Shown here in pieces: positions 1 through 11,745 of a DNA stretch of 64,000 bases. The DNA comes from Lentinus brumalis (Eukaryota; Basidiomycota; Agaricomycetes; Polyporales; Polyporaceae): NCBI GenBank assembly GCA_001792895.1, contig MARA01000015.1, forward strand, positions 372,001 through 436,000, in the 5' to 3' direction. Position numbers and translations under genes: made by a program. The first letter of the stretch is position 1. Each line of letters opens with the position of its first letter. The notes under the pieces were generated by a model, which did not search any database, was not told where the DNA came from, and was given only the letters and a program-made list of their open reading frames with translations.

Positions 1-1429
1 GGAGGTTTCATCAATCCAGCTCTTTCGGCGGAACTCGAACACGATCAAGGTTTTGAATTGCAGGTCCGCACGCCCTCAGAGGCCGGGGAGGATGCCGAAG
101 GCGGGGTCCCGGCCGAGACCGCTGAGTTGACCGCGTAGTCTCTCGCTGCGGCCGAGACAGCTCATCGCCCGATAGATGCGCAATATCTCTGTTCCGTGTG
201 TATTCTCTGCACTCCGTAATGGTCGATGTACTTCGGTATTTATATTGACGCCACCAGCGCACTGGAATTGCTCAGTGCTCATGTATACATGGCAGTCTTG
301 GCGGCTCAGTGAGTGTTTCCTCCTCGTATCGAGACCCGACACTTCCCCTTCCCATCAATCCCTTCCTCCGCTCCCATGAAATATCGGCCGTCGAACCTGA
401 AAAACTGTCTAGGTATTCCATGACTGGAGTTCCTACCGTTGACTACAGAGTCTAGTCTCAGACATAAGTAGGCCGAGACCGGGCCCGCCGATTGGCAACA
501 GACGCAACAGACGTACTTACTTCAACGGGTTCTTCTACATGGCACAGTTGGCCTGTCCCGTCTTCGCATCATCCGACGGAGCTCCGTAGTTTCCATGGAT
601 CCACCACAGACCTCCACCACCACCCATCCCCACGGCGTCCTCACGGCTACAATTTTGAGCGGCCCCCCTTCCTTCTCGAGCGCAAGCGTCGGCGGCAGAA
701 CGGTTGTCTCCGCGGCTTCCACGCACCCCTAGAGGTACCGGGTAGCGTACCCTCATCGCCCAGGAACCCATGGTATGCGGATGATGGTCAATTTATATAT
801 TGATTACTCGGCCCTCAGTCACGTCGGGCTCGTCAATAATGATTTAACCACCGCGACCCTTGAACTGCGTCACTAGACCAGCGGCCGTGTCTCAGATCTC
901 AGCACAACTGATGGACCTGCTTCGTAGATGAACAAGATGCAGAGCGGCCGTATCTCAGGACTCGGACTGATGGTCCTGCTTTGTAGATGAACTTCGAGAT
1001 GCGGTCAGCGCCGACGAACCGTGCCCGCGAGTAAAGAAGTGCGCTCTACGCAAGTGGCATCATGGTCAAAAGCATCAGCGCTTGCCCAGCTGACCACCAC
1101 GGACAGTATACTAGTCGCCGAACTGCACGAAGATCTCCACGAGCGGCGAGGATGCACGCGCACGGACTGAATGGACGGTATGACCGATGATCGAGCGTCG
1201 TCGAAACGCGCCCAGGACGAAGCTGATTGCATACGACAAACGGCGAGGTAACTGACAATTGACAAACGGTCATTCAATTTTGCAACGCATTACAGTATGG
1301 TACTTCACATACGTCGAGCGAGAGACATAACAGAGTCAGCCACAACACACACAAACACACACAATATACATGTACACAGAAAGCAGAAAGCAAAGGGATG
1401 GAGGACGACAGCGAGAGCGATAGGGATAG
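1..1429. other. Intergenic, no gene recognised
   Basis: I see no frame with convincing protein character and no splice-site pattern here. The open frames are short, compositionally odd and unrelated to anything I recognise. Two similar segments near 880-990 (both contain a run close to cggccgt-tctcag followed by actgatgg-cctgctt-gtagatgaac) suggest a small local duplication. From about 1430 the sequence becomes similar to the 3' flank of transcription factors B and C, so paralogy with those genes starts there. Confidence 0.4.
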
Positions 1430-1616
1430 CAAATGGGAAGACGGAAGACGATATGTACAAGACACTGCATGCAGGACATAGACGAGTGCGAAGGGCATAA
1501 CAACAACTTAAACAGACAACAAAATAACGGGGACAGAACACAACAAAGACGAGACGAGCGTACCTCAAGTCACTCACAGGCAACATTTTCCAGTCGAACA
1601 CACGTCCAGGGCACGC

Positions 1617-4309
1617 TTAACCCCGCATAACCCGCGGATGCTGCATCCCAGCCAGCTCCGACGCGTGCGCATGCGGATGAGCAGCATACGCACCCTGCAC
1701 ACCCGCCACGGGAAGCCTCACGATCCCCTCCCCGTACTCATGCTCCCCTCCAGCCGCGCTCCCGCTCGCCCTGCGCTTCTGCGCCTGCATCTGACGCACC
1801 GCCGCCCGTCTCGCCGCCGCCACCTGCGTATCTCCGAGCGGCTGCTCGCGCTGGCGCGAGCGCGAGCGTTCCTTGCCCTCGCGCATCAGCTCGACCTTCT
1901 CGGGGCGGCTCTTGCGTCCGACAGGCGGCCCCGCAGGGTCGGTCGGCGACGCCAGCCCGTTCGCGGGAGAAGGGAGCGAGGTAGGGTTGCGCCGGCCGGA
2001 CGTAGGTACCCCAGCAGGGCTGTTCGGAAGAGAGCGCGCACCGACCGAGGGAGACGGGATGGGCGTGAGCGGCGACGACGAGCGCATGAGCACGTCGACC
2101 GCGCTCTGCATCTGCATCTGCGAGCTCGAGGTGGCCTGGAGCTGCGGGAGGTTCTTCGTGTCGACCCTCGGCCTCGACTTTTCCTTCCCGCTGGGCTTGT
2201 CCGACGACGAGGAAGGCGACGAGGCTCCCGACGCCGCAGCGTGAGCCTCGACCTTCGCGGCGCGAGCACCGCGCTTGTGCTGGCCCCGCCGCGACTCCTT
2301 CGGGTACTCGCAGGGGAGACCGCGACGCGTGCACTGGCTACAGAGGAAAAGAGTCAGTTTTTGCCGACAATCCAGAGCAGACGTGATACTCACTTGCATC
2401 GCTGAGGTCCACCAGGAGGAGGCGGGCCACACGCGATCTTGCGTTCACGACAGAAGAGGCACGCCATAATTGGCTTCTTCTTCTCGGCCTCCTTGCCAGT
2501 GTCGACGCTCGGTGCAGTCGCCACCGCCATATCGAGCTTGAACATCGCCTGCCCGGACGCCGGACTGTCGTTGGGAGCAGGCGCGGGATTAACGACGGGG
2601 ACGGGGACAGGTACGGACGGAGGCGGGGGAACGACGTGGCTGTCGGCCGATTCAGCTGAGATGGGAGCAGCGATCCTGCGTGGACGACCGCGAGCCTTCT
2701 TGTGCGCGGCAGGATCGGCCGGGGCGGAAGACGGTGGCGACGCAGATCCTGATGCAGCGAGTTGACATTGGGGTGAGCTTGCTGACGCAGGCGCAGGCGT
2801 CTCCGCGGTTTGCGTCTCGGTCTGGGTGTGCGGCTGCGGCGTGGGGGGCAAGAGAGAGCCCATCGGCGGTGGCGATGAGCTCTTGCGCTTGGCCGGGAGC
2901 GTGGATGCCGAGTGCACAGCGGGACGTGGCTTCGGCGAGAGAGGCGTGATCGCGCCTTCGAGCGTGTAGCTACGCGTGGGACCGGCGGGTAGTGGACGCA
3001 TTGTGTGCAGCGACGCGAGAGGGTACGCGTCGGGCATCGCGACAGGGTATGACGCGTCTGGGCTCATGGGGGCGTCAACGTACATGGCGGGCGAGTATGG
3101 GTGCGGGTATGCGGCGGCGAGTCCGGTGGAGGGTTCCGATGGAGGGGCCGAGGAGTAGCAGTCTGGGGGTTGGGGAGGGTAGAACTGCACAAAGGAGGAA
3201 ATATATGAGTATACGCAGGCTCTGATGAGGAGAAAGCGGATTCGGACAGAGTCGGGTATGTCGCATCGCATAATGCGACATATCGGGAGCACAAAAGAGA
3301 TGAATGTATAGTACTTCCGCCAGCATTCACGCGGTTCACCTGTCCATATTGGAAGGGAAGTGAAAGAAGAAACCACTCACCCCAGCCGCGTTCGCCCAGT
3401 TCTGCGTGGCCCCCTCGTCAGCATACTGCACCGGGTACGGCTGCTCGACGAAGTCGTGCTCCATCTCCTCCTGCTTGCACTCGTGCATCGGCATCGGCAT
3501 CGGCGCGTCGACCGGGGACTGCACCATCTCGTCGACGTACCGAGGGGAGTAGGCGTAGTCCTGGGTATCAGGAGACGAAGAGCTGTCTTGATAACGCCGC
3601 ACGTCGTCGAAACGTTGCGTGTCGTCGTACGCGGGAGCGACCGGGGTATCTTCGCTCACCCACATGGCCGAGTCTTCAGCTTCAGGGCTCTCCTCCTCTT
3701 CTTCCTCCTTGACAGGGACGGACGCACCCCGCTCGTCAGCGCAAGGGTGACGCTGATATCTTGCGCATGTGCGCGTGCGTGTGGGGGACCCCACTGATGC
3801 TCGGGACGCGGCCGATGCGTCGGATGGGGAACGGGGTGGGCTCGGGCATAGATTGAATGCTTCCCGAGACAATCGGGGTCAGGAAGACGAGGGCGACATC
3901 GGGTAGGGATAGAAGCTGCTCACCTGTACGTACTGCTGCGCGTGCTCAGGGTAGGACGTGTGTGACGATGATGGTGGGGCGAAGCTGGGGACGCGCGCGT
4001 CGGGCGTCTGCGTCTGCGTCTGGGGGAAGGCTGCCCGTCGAGGTGCGCCGTCAGACTCTGCGGATGGGGAACGCAGGCGTCGAGTAGAGAAGCAGAACGT
4101 ACTAGCGTGGTGCGGGTCAAGTCGCTGCTGAGCCTGGTACGGCGTGGGCTGATTGTGGCGCATGGCGCCCGGGATCATTCCCACAGGAATGCGAGAAGAG
4201 GAAGCAAAACTTGGCGGGCCCCGATGGTCGTCGTAGGCAGCAGGGCGCGACTCGAGGGCGGGGGGAACTGGAAGAGGCCGGGGATGGTGGTTGGGCGAGG
4301 GTTGAGCAT
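1617..4309 (-). CDS. Zn2Cys6 transcription factor, paralogue A (C-terminal zinc cluster, AT-hook)
   Basis: Predicted nuclear DNA-binding regulator. Clear exons are 2394-3184 and 1617-2337, joined by a 56-bp intron that splits the zinc cluster. Cysteines read CLFC, six residues, C, a GPPPPGGPQR spacer, CNQC, six residues, C (TRRGLPCEYP follows), a fungal Zn2Cys6 pattern. Upstream in the same exon is an AT-hook core (KARGRPRR, near 2690). A Pro/Ser-rich region and an acidic exon (KEEEEEES, near 3700) lie further N-terminal. The cluster is far from the N-terminus, unlike most ascomycete members. The start ATG at 4309 (MLNPRP) is the one shared with copies B and C. However, a run of 6 G here (7 in B) shifts the frame soon after it, so the 5' end is either damaged, misread, or the gene starts downstream (e.g. 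MIPGAMRHN). Exon boundaries between 3381 and 4309 are approximate. Target genes are unknown. Confidence 0.75.
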
Positions 4310-4345
4310 GGCGGCGTGCGCGATGGGGAGGATCGAGGATCGGAC

Positions 4346-4368
4346 TCGGAGGCAGACGCGGGGGCACT
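4346..4368. repeat. Shared 23-bp junction at the left end of the tandem duplication
   Basis: The sequence (starting tcggaggcag and ending gggggcact) also occurs at 15188-15210 and 26030-26052. To its left the three loci are the paralogous 5' ends of factors A, B and C. To its right, A and B continue identically (ggcggggtgcat) while C continues with unrelated DNA (aaagacgatag). This places the crossover that made the tandem duplication inside or right at this stretch. Confidence 0.85.
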
Positions 4369-4399
4369 GGCGGGGTGCATGGCGGGCGAGGGCGAGGAG

Positions 4400-6260
4400 A
4401 GAGAGGCGAGAGGCGAGAGGCGAGAAGCGAGAGAAGCGCGACGCGACGCGACTCGATCGGGACGCGAGTGCGTGCACCGCCACAGCCCAGCCGCGCGTCG
4501 AACCACCAGCGATCGGGCAGCCATGCCTGTTGCAGCACAAGACGTTCTGTTACCGGCACCTACGAGCAGCAGAGGGGCACCTGCACTGGGTGGAGTACGC
4601 TGGGACTCGGACTCGGAGTCGGACGCAGACGGTGAGAGCTGTATTCCGTGCTACTACAGGCTGTATGCGCTGACCCGCCCTGCTACGTGCCCCACTTCGC
4701 CGTCCGCTCTGCGCTCGTCCCCTTTCGGCCGCTTCTCCACCGGAGTCGCAGCTTCCCGCACAGATCTCCCTTCGCCGCACCCGGGCCCCGGCCCACGCAA
4801 TCTGCCCATTCCCGGACCCTCCCCGCCGCCGCATCCACCCACTCTCCCTCCTTCTTCTCCCCGCCATCCACCTGCGAGCTCGTCCCTCCCTCCGACGCGC
4901 CTTGGACAAAGCAAAGGTCAGTGTACGCTCCTGGCCGTCCTCCTCGTCTCCGCTGCGCTCTCCCACCCGCCGTGCTCTTCACGTCTGCACACCGAGTCCG
5001 GTCTGCGAACACATAGGTCAGTACACTCGAGCATCGGATCTCTCCTACCTCCCGGCCCGCTATCCTGTCCTCCTACGATCTGCAGACGTCTACGCTCCCT
5101 CGCTGTGCACCTCGTACGAGTCTCGCAGCCTCCAGCTCGGAACTCGCCCTCCCGGCACTTGCCGCTGCCCACCTCCTGCCACAAAAGGTAAGCTCCCCAC
5201 GCGTGACGTCACGCGCCGCGTCTCCTGCGACTCAGCTGAGATCCCCGCCGTGCTTCTTCTGCTCTCGCACTGCCTGTCTGGACGCCTATCAGCGCTGGAC
5301 ACTCGATCTGGAGGCTCAGAACACGAACCTGCTTAGCAACCTCCGAGCCCGTCTGCTCGGTCTTCACGGTGCCAGCCACGGCGGGGCAGACGCGAGTGCG
5401 ATGGTAGGGATTGGTCGACGGTTGGAGTGGCGCTGGACTGCACTGGACGCGTGTATTAGTACCCTCGATGAGATCTGGCTCGGAATACGAACACTCGACC
5501 GCCACACAGCTCGTGATGCAACCACGCGCTCACGCGACGCGTCGACGCCTCGGTGAGTCCCTCTGACGTGCCAGCGACCGAGAATCAGCTCGTTTGTGCC
5601 GCAAGACACGTTCTGCACGCGACGCAGGCTCGACGTCTTATCCGTGAGTGGTCCTCTTGTGCTGTCGCTCGTGACACCCCCTGACCGTCTTTCCCACATG
5701 CGAATAGGAAACGCGGACCACGGCCGCCCATCTCGCGCTGCTGCTGCCGGCACGACCCCCAGCAAGTCCTCCGCAGAGCGACGTCGTGACACGCAGGCTG
5801 CCCGGCCTCGCGTCGTTGCTCACCCACAGCGACGCCGTCGTCCTCCCGAGCAGACAAAACGAACAAGTCAGTACTCACCTCCTCCTCCATCTTCGCCCGG
5901 GCGGGTGTCGCAGAAACGCACGGCGGCGGCGGGACGAGAGTCGTGGGGAGAACAAAAGCAGAGCAGCGTGCAGGACAGCCGCTCTGGACCCCGGCCTCGG
6001 CAAGGTCCCTGCTTCGAGCTTCGTCTCGTGTGCGTGGGAGACAGGCAGAACCGTTTGCGGAGCGCCGCTCTGATGTGCAGCGTGGCGTGCACCTCCCGGG
6101 CGGCGCTCCTCGGATGGTTCTCGCCTGGAAGATGCCGTACGCACTGCTTGATCGAGACGAGCGTACTCAACGCGTGCAATTACAGAGGACAATGCCCGAC
6201 CGCCGCCTTCGGCGACGGCTCCTGCTCGAGAGCGCAGAATACAGCTATACGAACAACTAA
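4400..6260 (+). other. Candidate multi-exon plus-strand transcript, divergent from factor A
   Basis: A pyrimidine-rich tract (about 4660-4900), typical of basidiomycete core promoters, is followed by a regular series of donor- and acceptor-like sites. Donors include gtcagt at 4917 and 5015, gtaagc at 5189, gtgagt near 5553 and 5645, and gtcagt near 5869. Matching acceptors end in cag or tag 45-100 bp downstream. Some exons would read as helix-prone peptide (e.g. LEAQNTNLLSNLRARLLGL near 5310-5370). One open frame ends in a TAA at 6258-6260 that overlaps the stop of the converging gene by two bases. I could not assemble one convincing frame, so a non-coding or mini-exon transcript is equally possible. 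Confidence 0.3.
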
Positions 6261-7058
6261 TCATCCGCCCTCGCCCTCTTCTTTCTCGGATAGCGAACAA
6301 CAGCCCTCCCCTCGTCCACCGCCCGTCCCAGGTCCTTATCCAGAGCCACGCAGCCGCTCTCCGCAGACGCGTCGTCGGCCACATACTGAGGCGTCTGCAC
6401 CCCGTTCTTCCGGTTGCGGAACCGCCGCCTCCACGCCGTGTTGTTGTCCCGACGCTGCCCGAGGAACGGCGCGTCCGCAGCCTCGGCCCGACGACGCTTC
6501 GCCGGGCGGGCCGCGTCCTCGGACGGCGGCGCAGGCCGCACGACGAACGGCGCATTCACGTGCATCGTCAGCGTCCCGACCACCCAGCGCACATCCTCGT
6601 GCGGCGCGGCGCCGCGGCGGCGCCGTGCCAGAGGCGTGCTCGGCAGGACGCTGTGCGGGTCGTCCCGTGCCCGGAGCACGTCTTCTGCAGTCGCGTCGCA
6701 CCAGCGGAGCGTCCCCTCCCACCCCCGGAGCAGCTCCTCGAGATCCCCGGCCGGGATCTCGTTCGGGTCGCCGAACGGGATGTGCGGCGGCCAGCCGGCG
6801 AGCAGCTTGCCCTCCCTGCAGACGACGTGCTTGGGGAACGTGCGCGCGCCCCAGTGCATCGCGGCGGTCGTCTTGCCCGCCGACTCGGCTGCGCACGGGA
6901 GGTCAGGACGGGAGCTGGCAGCGTGAGAGGGGCACGGGAATGGAAGGCGGCGAGCAGTGAGACTTACCGAGCCCTCCGACGATCGCCGTGCGGAGCCTGT
7001 CGCGGGGTGGCAGCTTGGAGTCCGCTCGTGCGCTGTCTGGCTTGCGTTCGGTGTCCAT
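6257..7058 (-). CDS. Unrecognised 240-residue protein, two exons
   Basis: Exons 6968-7058 and 6257-6888 join across a 79-bp intron (donor GTAAGT, acceptor GCAG) to give exactly 241 codons. The start (MDTERKPDS) is the first ATG in frame. The N-terminus reads AIVGGLAESAGKTTAA, which resembles a P-loop but has one residue too many between the glycines. The centre holds a W-rich segment (WPPHIPFGDPNEIP, then LRRGWEG-like and LRWCDATAED). The C-terminal third is rich in basic patches (KRRRAE, RRRFRNRKNG, RKKRARADD) that would suit nuclear import or nucleic-acid binding. I recognise no family. The conserved-looking tryptophans and the perfect splice phase are the reasons to accept it. An identical copy lies at 17099-17900. 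Confidence 0.6.
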
Positions 7059-9240
7059 GGTCTGTGGCGGCGACGTGCTGCTGAGCGTCCGCAGTGCAGA
7101 GGTATGGGTGAGTGGGCAGGAGGAGCAGATGGGGTCTTGTTCGTGCGTCTGGATGCTCGGGAATCGGGATGCGCCGGCGTCAGGGTCCAAGGTCGGCGGA
7201 ATTGGGTACGCTTGCTACCATCGCGTGGATGCTTCGGAGGTTTGTTCTTTGATCGGCTTCTTCGCTCGCTCGGGGCTCTGCAGATATCGCACTCGGACTT
7301 CCCCGAGGCTGTCGTGTATGTAGTGTTATTTCCTGAATAGCATGATAGCATTCTGTCCTTGTCATACAGTGCGCACTCCGAGCGAGAGACCAAGGAGCTG
7401 AGGGAGAGATATGCGAGAGTCAGTGCATACGAAGCCCCTCGGAAGAAGGTTCTGCGCGGCGGGCGGCGGGACCGTCTCACGGTGCAATTCTGGCGTGACT
7501 GCATGGCTTCGTGGCTTCGAAGCGTTCACTAATTGTCCGATCACAACCGTGTCTTGACATTGTGCGCAGTGTCCGCACTATCCTGCCATCTCACTCTGTC
7601 CATGCCGTCCCTCACACCGTGCTCTGGTCAGTCCGCTAGACGTCCTGCTGAGATGAGGAGGCGGAGGGCACAGCTGAGGGTGCAGCGGGCAGAGCGCAGG
7701 AGAATCGAGATGATCGACATTGTGGCGTCAGTACGTACCAAGTATGGAAGCACACGGGGACCTTTGTCCATCACGCTGCCAGTCGTCCACGCAACGACAG
7801 CCTGATGTTCGAATTCGGACCTTGCTTCTTCATTATCAATCCAGGAACAGCCTCATAGTACTTCTCTGATTTCCAAGTCGGGTCCGAGCCATCTGCGAGC
7901 GACGGTAACTTGAAGTATGTCCTCATCCTGCAGTGCAGGTCGTGCGGCGTATCCAGACAGGTATTGAGAAGGCGAGCTGAGCTAGTAAGAGGAAGGAGTA
8001 CTTCGATCAGCCTTGTGTCTGGCCGAGATCGCAAGAGGAGGAACGGAGGAACGGACAGCGGCGAGGGCAGACCCTGACAGAAGCATACGAAAGACGTAAT
8101 TCAATATCAAGCCCGGGCCCGTTTCTCCGCCGTGCACGCGGTACCAATAACTACCTAGCGCCGTCAACGGGGACCTTGCGGCATCCTCGGAGGGCGGCAT
8201 GTCGGGGAACTGCGGATAATGCGAGCAGTGGAAAGTTTGTAGGACTCTGTAGCATTATCGGACATGGTCGCGCTGCACGTTAGAAAATAGCCTCGGAGTG
8301 CTGCCCTGTAAGTCGCTGTAAGATGGCTGAAGGCAGTTCAAGTTGTGGTGACCTGACATATACGGTCAGGTTGCCGAAATTTGGACTTACATGACGCACA
8401 CAGGGCTTGCAGAGAGAGCCTGAGTATATCTCCAATAGGCTCGCCTACAATGTGAGTGGCTTTGAGAGTAATTTCTGCAACTGGAGAGGCTGGGATGTCC
8501 CCAGTGGAAGGAAGAGGGAGGCTGGGAACGGGTCGAAACGAGGTTGTACGAAAAAGGCAATCTAAGCGCTCTCCGCACTCCAACGGCTTCCGCACGCGCG
8601 CGGCCAACTATAACATATCCGCAAGAGGCCTCAGCGCATCGAGACATGCTCAAACGCACAGCATGGGTAAGCATAGGTTACAACCAATGATTGAAAGAAG
8701 ATATACAGGGCATCATACTGAGCTTTCAATGTCCTAGTTTTCTGTGGTTTCAGCAGGTCTCTGCTGCTCCTATGAGCCGATCGACGACTGGGTACATCTT
8801 GAGCATGTCGCTCCCTGTCTCAGATATCCCACGGCCCTCTTCAGTACCTACCCATGTCTACCCTAGACACCTACGAGGGCCCCGACTTCCCCTGGATTTG
8901 CGGGAACTGCTTGAATTGGTGCTATCCCGTCACCCTGGCCTCCTCCTGTCCTCCGCCGAGGGTTCCGAGCAGCAAATGAGCAAGAGCCCGCCCATCAGCT
9001 TCTTGGCGTCTATCTTACGTTACTTGAACAGCCTCGCACCAGATGCGCAGACTTCCCTCGCGTCGAATTGTCTGGATTTTGTTTCTCCGTCTGGACACCA
9101 GCAACCCCGATCATCCGTTCCCTCGACTCTCCGTGTCGTCTTCTGGTTGGCTCGCTGGCTGGCTCGTACGAGCTCGACTCTCAGGGTGTGGGAAGGACCC
9201 CAGAAAGCGTGCCGCATGGGAAGATAGACATTCTCTGGGA
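7059..9240. other. Intergenic of unit 1, weak plus-strand exon-like pieces
   Basis: No confident gene. Two plus-strand pieces have coding character. About 7367-7530 reads SERETKELRERYARV and then VQFWRDCMASWLRSVH before a stop. About 7640-7730 is a charged, coiled-coil-like run of Arg, Glu and Gln ending at a gtacgt donor. They may belong to one spliced transcript with the region downstream, but I cannot join them in frame. A 40-codon ORF at 8858-8980 (ICGNCLNWCYP) is cysteine-rich but stands alone. Confidence 0.25.
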
Positions 9241-9250
9241 TCCTCGAGCA

Positions 9251-9256
9251 TATAAG
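9251..9256 (+). promoter_or_regulatory. TATA box of the candidate mini-exon transcript
   Basis: The sequence catataagct lies upstream of a pyrimidine-rich tract (about 9420-9590), which runs into a row of short exon/intron-like blocks on the plus strand. The spacing fits a fungal RNA polymerase II core promoter. A second copy is at 20093-20098. Confidence 0.4.
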
Positions 9257-9559
9257 CTGGGGCGCGTTCGACTATCCCCGCGCCCGACCATCCCCTGCTC
9301 CTGTCCATTAAGTACCCTGCTCCCGTCCCTTCGATACTTTCCGATTATACCTCAGCAGCTATACTGTATGCTTTGTTTACTGCTGATCCATTATGTCGCA
9401 TGTATCATCTAGTAGTACACTTCCCACTTGTCTGTAGAACTTCGTCACCGCCCTCTCTATACCGAGCTCCCCCTCCTGCGCCTTTCCCCGCCCCGCGCTC
9501 TATCCCTACTTCTTTCCATACACATCTCGTACCCTCTATCTCAGCGCGACTCTGACCTT

Positions 9560-10510
9560 CCTCGCACCTACCCTTTCAGCATCGACATGTACTAGCCTCC
9601 GACTTCGAAGGTATGTTCTTCGCTCGTCTGCCTTGGCTCTACGCTGACGTTCGTCTCCATTTGCAGCGCTCGGTAGCTCTGAGACTACAAGGCACGTAGT
9701 CGACCATTCGCTCTCGTGGTTCTCGTGCTGACGCTGTCGTTTGGTAGACTCGCTAGCAGCTGACGTCGCAGTGGTGAGTAGGAGGAGTCTTCAGAGTGCC
9801 TCAGCTGACTGCTCCGCTGCAGGTCTCGCTCTTGTGCGCGACTGTTGACCCGTTCGCCTGTTGGATGGTGAGTTGAGACTCGGCCGGGTACGCACTACTT
9901 ACTCACCTTTACCATACTAGTATCTCCATGTCATGCATGGCACGATAGGTTCGCGGACTTGAACGTTGACCTTCATTTCGAGACATGCTGACAATCTTCG
10001 CGCAGACCATTGCCTAACAGCTCGACCTTCAAGCTTCAAGTTCTGGTACGTTTGCCGCTTCTCATATATTTGCTCGGACGGCTGACAGGATCGCGCGCAG
10101 GAGACTTGCTTTCGCGTCTTGGCACGCCTTCGCGTTGCTGCATGTTGCAGGTATGTTCTTCAATGTCGCGGTCGCGTTTTCAGCATGCTGACGCAGACTC
10201 TGCGCAGATCGCGGTGGCGAGAGTACTCGCCTTGAGCCATGAAGTCGCAGTGAGTACTGAGTTTCCTCATACACTGGCAGCCATGGCTGACGAGTCTACG
10301 TGTAGAAGACGTCTAGGATTCTATCTGGAGCTCGAGCTCGTGTAAGTCACTTCTGCCCATGTCTCTGATGTAAACGAACGCTGACTTGGAACGAATCGGC
10401 TCTATACAACCCGCCGCGGATACTGGCCGCAACTCACAGGCTATCCGTCGCAGCCTAGGTACGGCACATTCTCCCTCGCAATTGACTCGCGTTATTTGCA
10501 GCGGTCGTGT
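9560..10510 (+). ncRNA. Candidate spliced RNA built of very short exons
   Basis: At least eight donor/acceptor pairs alternate at intervals of roughly 40-60 bp. Examples are gtatgt at 9611 to tgcag near 9666, gtgagt at 9774 to gcag near 9823, gtgagt at 9869 to gcgcag near 10006, gtacgt at 10046 to gcgcag near 10101, gtatgt at 10151 to gcgcag near 10208, and gtaagt at 10341. Blocks between them are mostly 35-55 bp and carry stops in most frames (ATG TAC TAG at about 9588). That argues for a spliced non-coding RNA, or for a protein gene with micro-exons I cannot join. No RNA family is recognised. It is copied at 20402-21352. Confidence 0.3.
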
Positions 10511-11575
10511 GTTTGCACGCGTTTGCGCGTTGTCGAACGCGTCCCGTCGAGACTTTCCAGCCGAGCATATGCGGCGCATGCTGGCGCAGTGCCCGCAGCG
10601 CGTCGTGCTTCTGAGAGATCGCCGGGCCCGCGTCTTGAGCCTCATGCAGATTGCGACTTGTTGTACATGCTCCGGCAGGCCGGCCTCACCGTGCCCGGGC
10701 AGATGGACGTCGGAGAGAGCTTCGGTGTTGCCAATGGCGCAGCGGCGCTCTCCCGGACGGTTCTTGCATTGTCCGGCTTGCTCTGATTTGGGGTTTCGCT
10801 TCGTGCACGCGGGAACGTTGATCTGGAGACTGAGTGCTAGCTCGAGCCTCAGCAGTTTGGTGGCTGAAGGCCGACCCAGATTGGGCGGAGACGAACATTC
10901 GAGTCGTCCGCACTCTGTCCTCTCCCGGGCTTGAGAGGCTCTTGAGGCTTGGTGCATGTTGGGCTGGCATTCTGTCGGCGCCGAGCCGGTGAGGTGTCCC
11001 GGCCGGCGGTGCAGTACTGGTGAGGTGACTAGTCGTTCGGCGCATTGCTCAAACCCCGAGAGTGCGAGTTGCTTGTGGCCTGCTGCCAGACGGCAGCTGT
11101 CAGGATGTGTCTCGGCCGGTCTCCTGGAAGAGGAAGCCGGCGGAGCGACTGAGGGTTCAAGCTGGATACGCACGAGTTCGAGACCCTCGCGCCTCGACGC
11201 GGATCGTTCGGGACATGCTCCGAGGAGGTGCAGCACTCGAACATTGTTATTCTGCGCAGAACAAGTCAGTATCCCGAGTCATGTGGAGAAGACAGAGACT
11301 CACGTTGACAGGATGGGTTGCGTCGATCGCGCCTATCGCGGCTTCCTCCAGATGTCGTCGTAAACGACGGCTTGCGTCGTACCAGCGGTGAGTGCACAGC
11401 CGTTGCAGGCTGTCTTGGCGACTCACTACTTAAACAGGTCATTATATTTTGGTAGTACGACATGAAGTAATGAGTAGAACATGGTGAGCCCATAGCAGAC
11501 ACGATATCGATATACATGAACGTTAACAGCACGACAGGACAGTAGAGAACAAGGACAACAGCGACATTCAAAGCA
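10511..11575. other. Intergenic of unit 1 downstream of the spliced region
   Basis: More plus-strand donor/acceptor-like sites occur (for example gtcagt near 11265 and gttgacag near 11309), but there is no frame I would call a gene. The minus-strand 307-residue frame across 10313-11236 has no recognisable motif and is read as a shadow. From about 11576 the sequence is the 3' flank of factor B and resembles the flank of factor A from about 1430. Confidence 0.25.
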
Positions 11576-11745
11576 GACAACAGACGGTATGTACACAACA
11601 CTGCATGCAGGATATAGGTACTGATATCAATACAGGAAAGTGAGACGAGTAACACGAAGAAAGACAAGACGAAGAGCATAGAGCGTACCTCAAGTCGAAC
11701 ACGAACACGGTACGTTTTCCGGAACGTCCGAGCATCCCAGCGTTC

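Noticed and set aside
1638..2405. 255-codon plus-strand frame and similar ones opposite the factors B and C
   Set aside because: Arg-rich reading of the complementary strand of the zinc-cluster exon; typical GC-rich shadow.
5596..6960. 454-codon plus-strand frame (and its copy at 16438-17802)
   Set aside because: It is Arg/Ser/Pro-rich shadow coding opposite the 240-residue gene, whose frame has clean splicing and better composition.
8858..8980. 40-codon cysteine-rich ORF (ICGNCLNWCYP)
   Set aside because: Too short, no neighbours in frame, and no zinc-ribbon spacing I could recognise.
10313..11236. 307-codon minus-strand frame (and copy)
   Set aside because: Composition is unlike a protein, and it lies opposite the candidate splice-site series.
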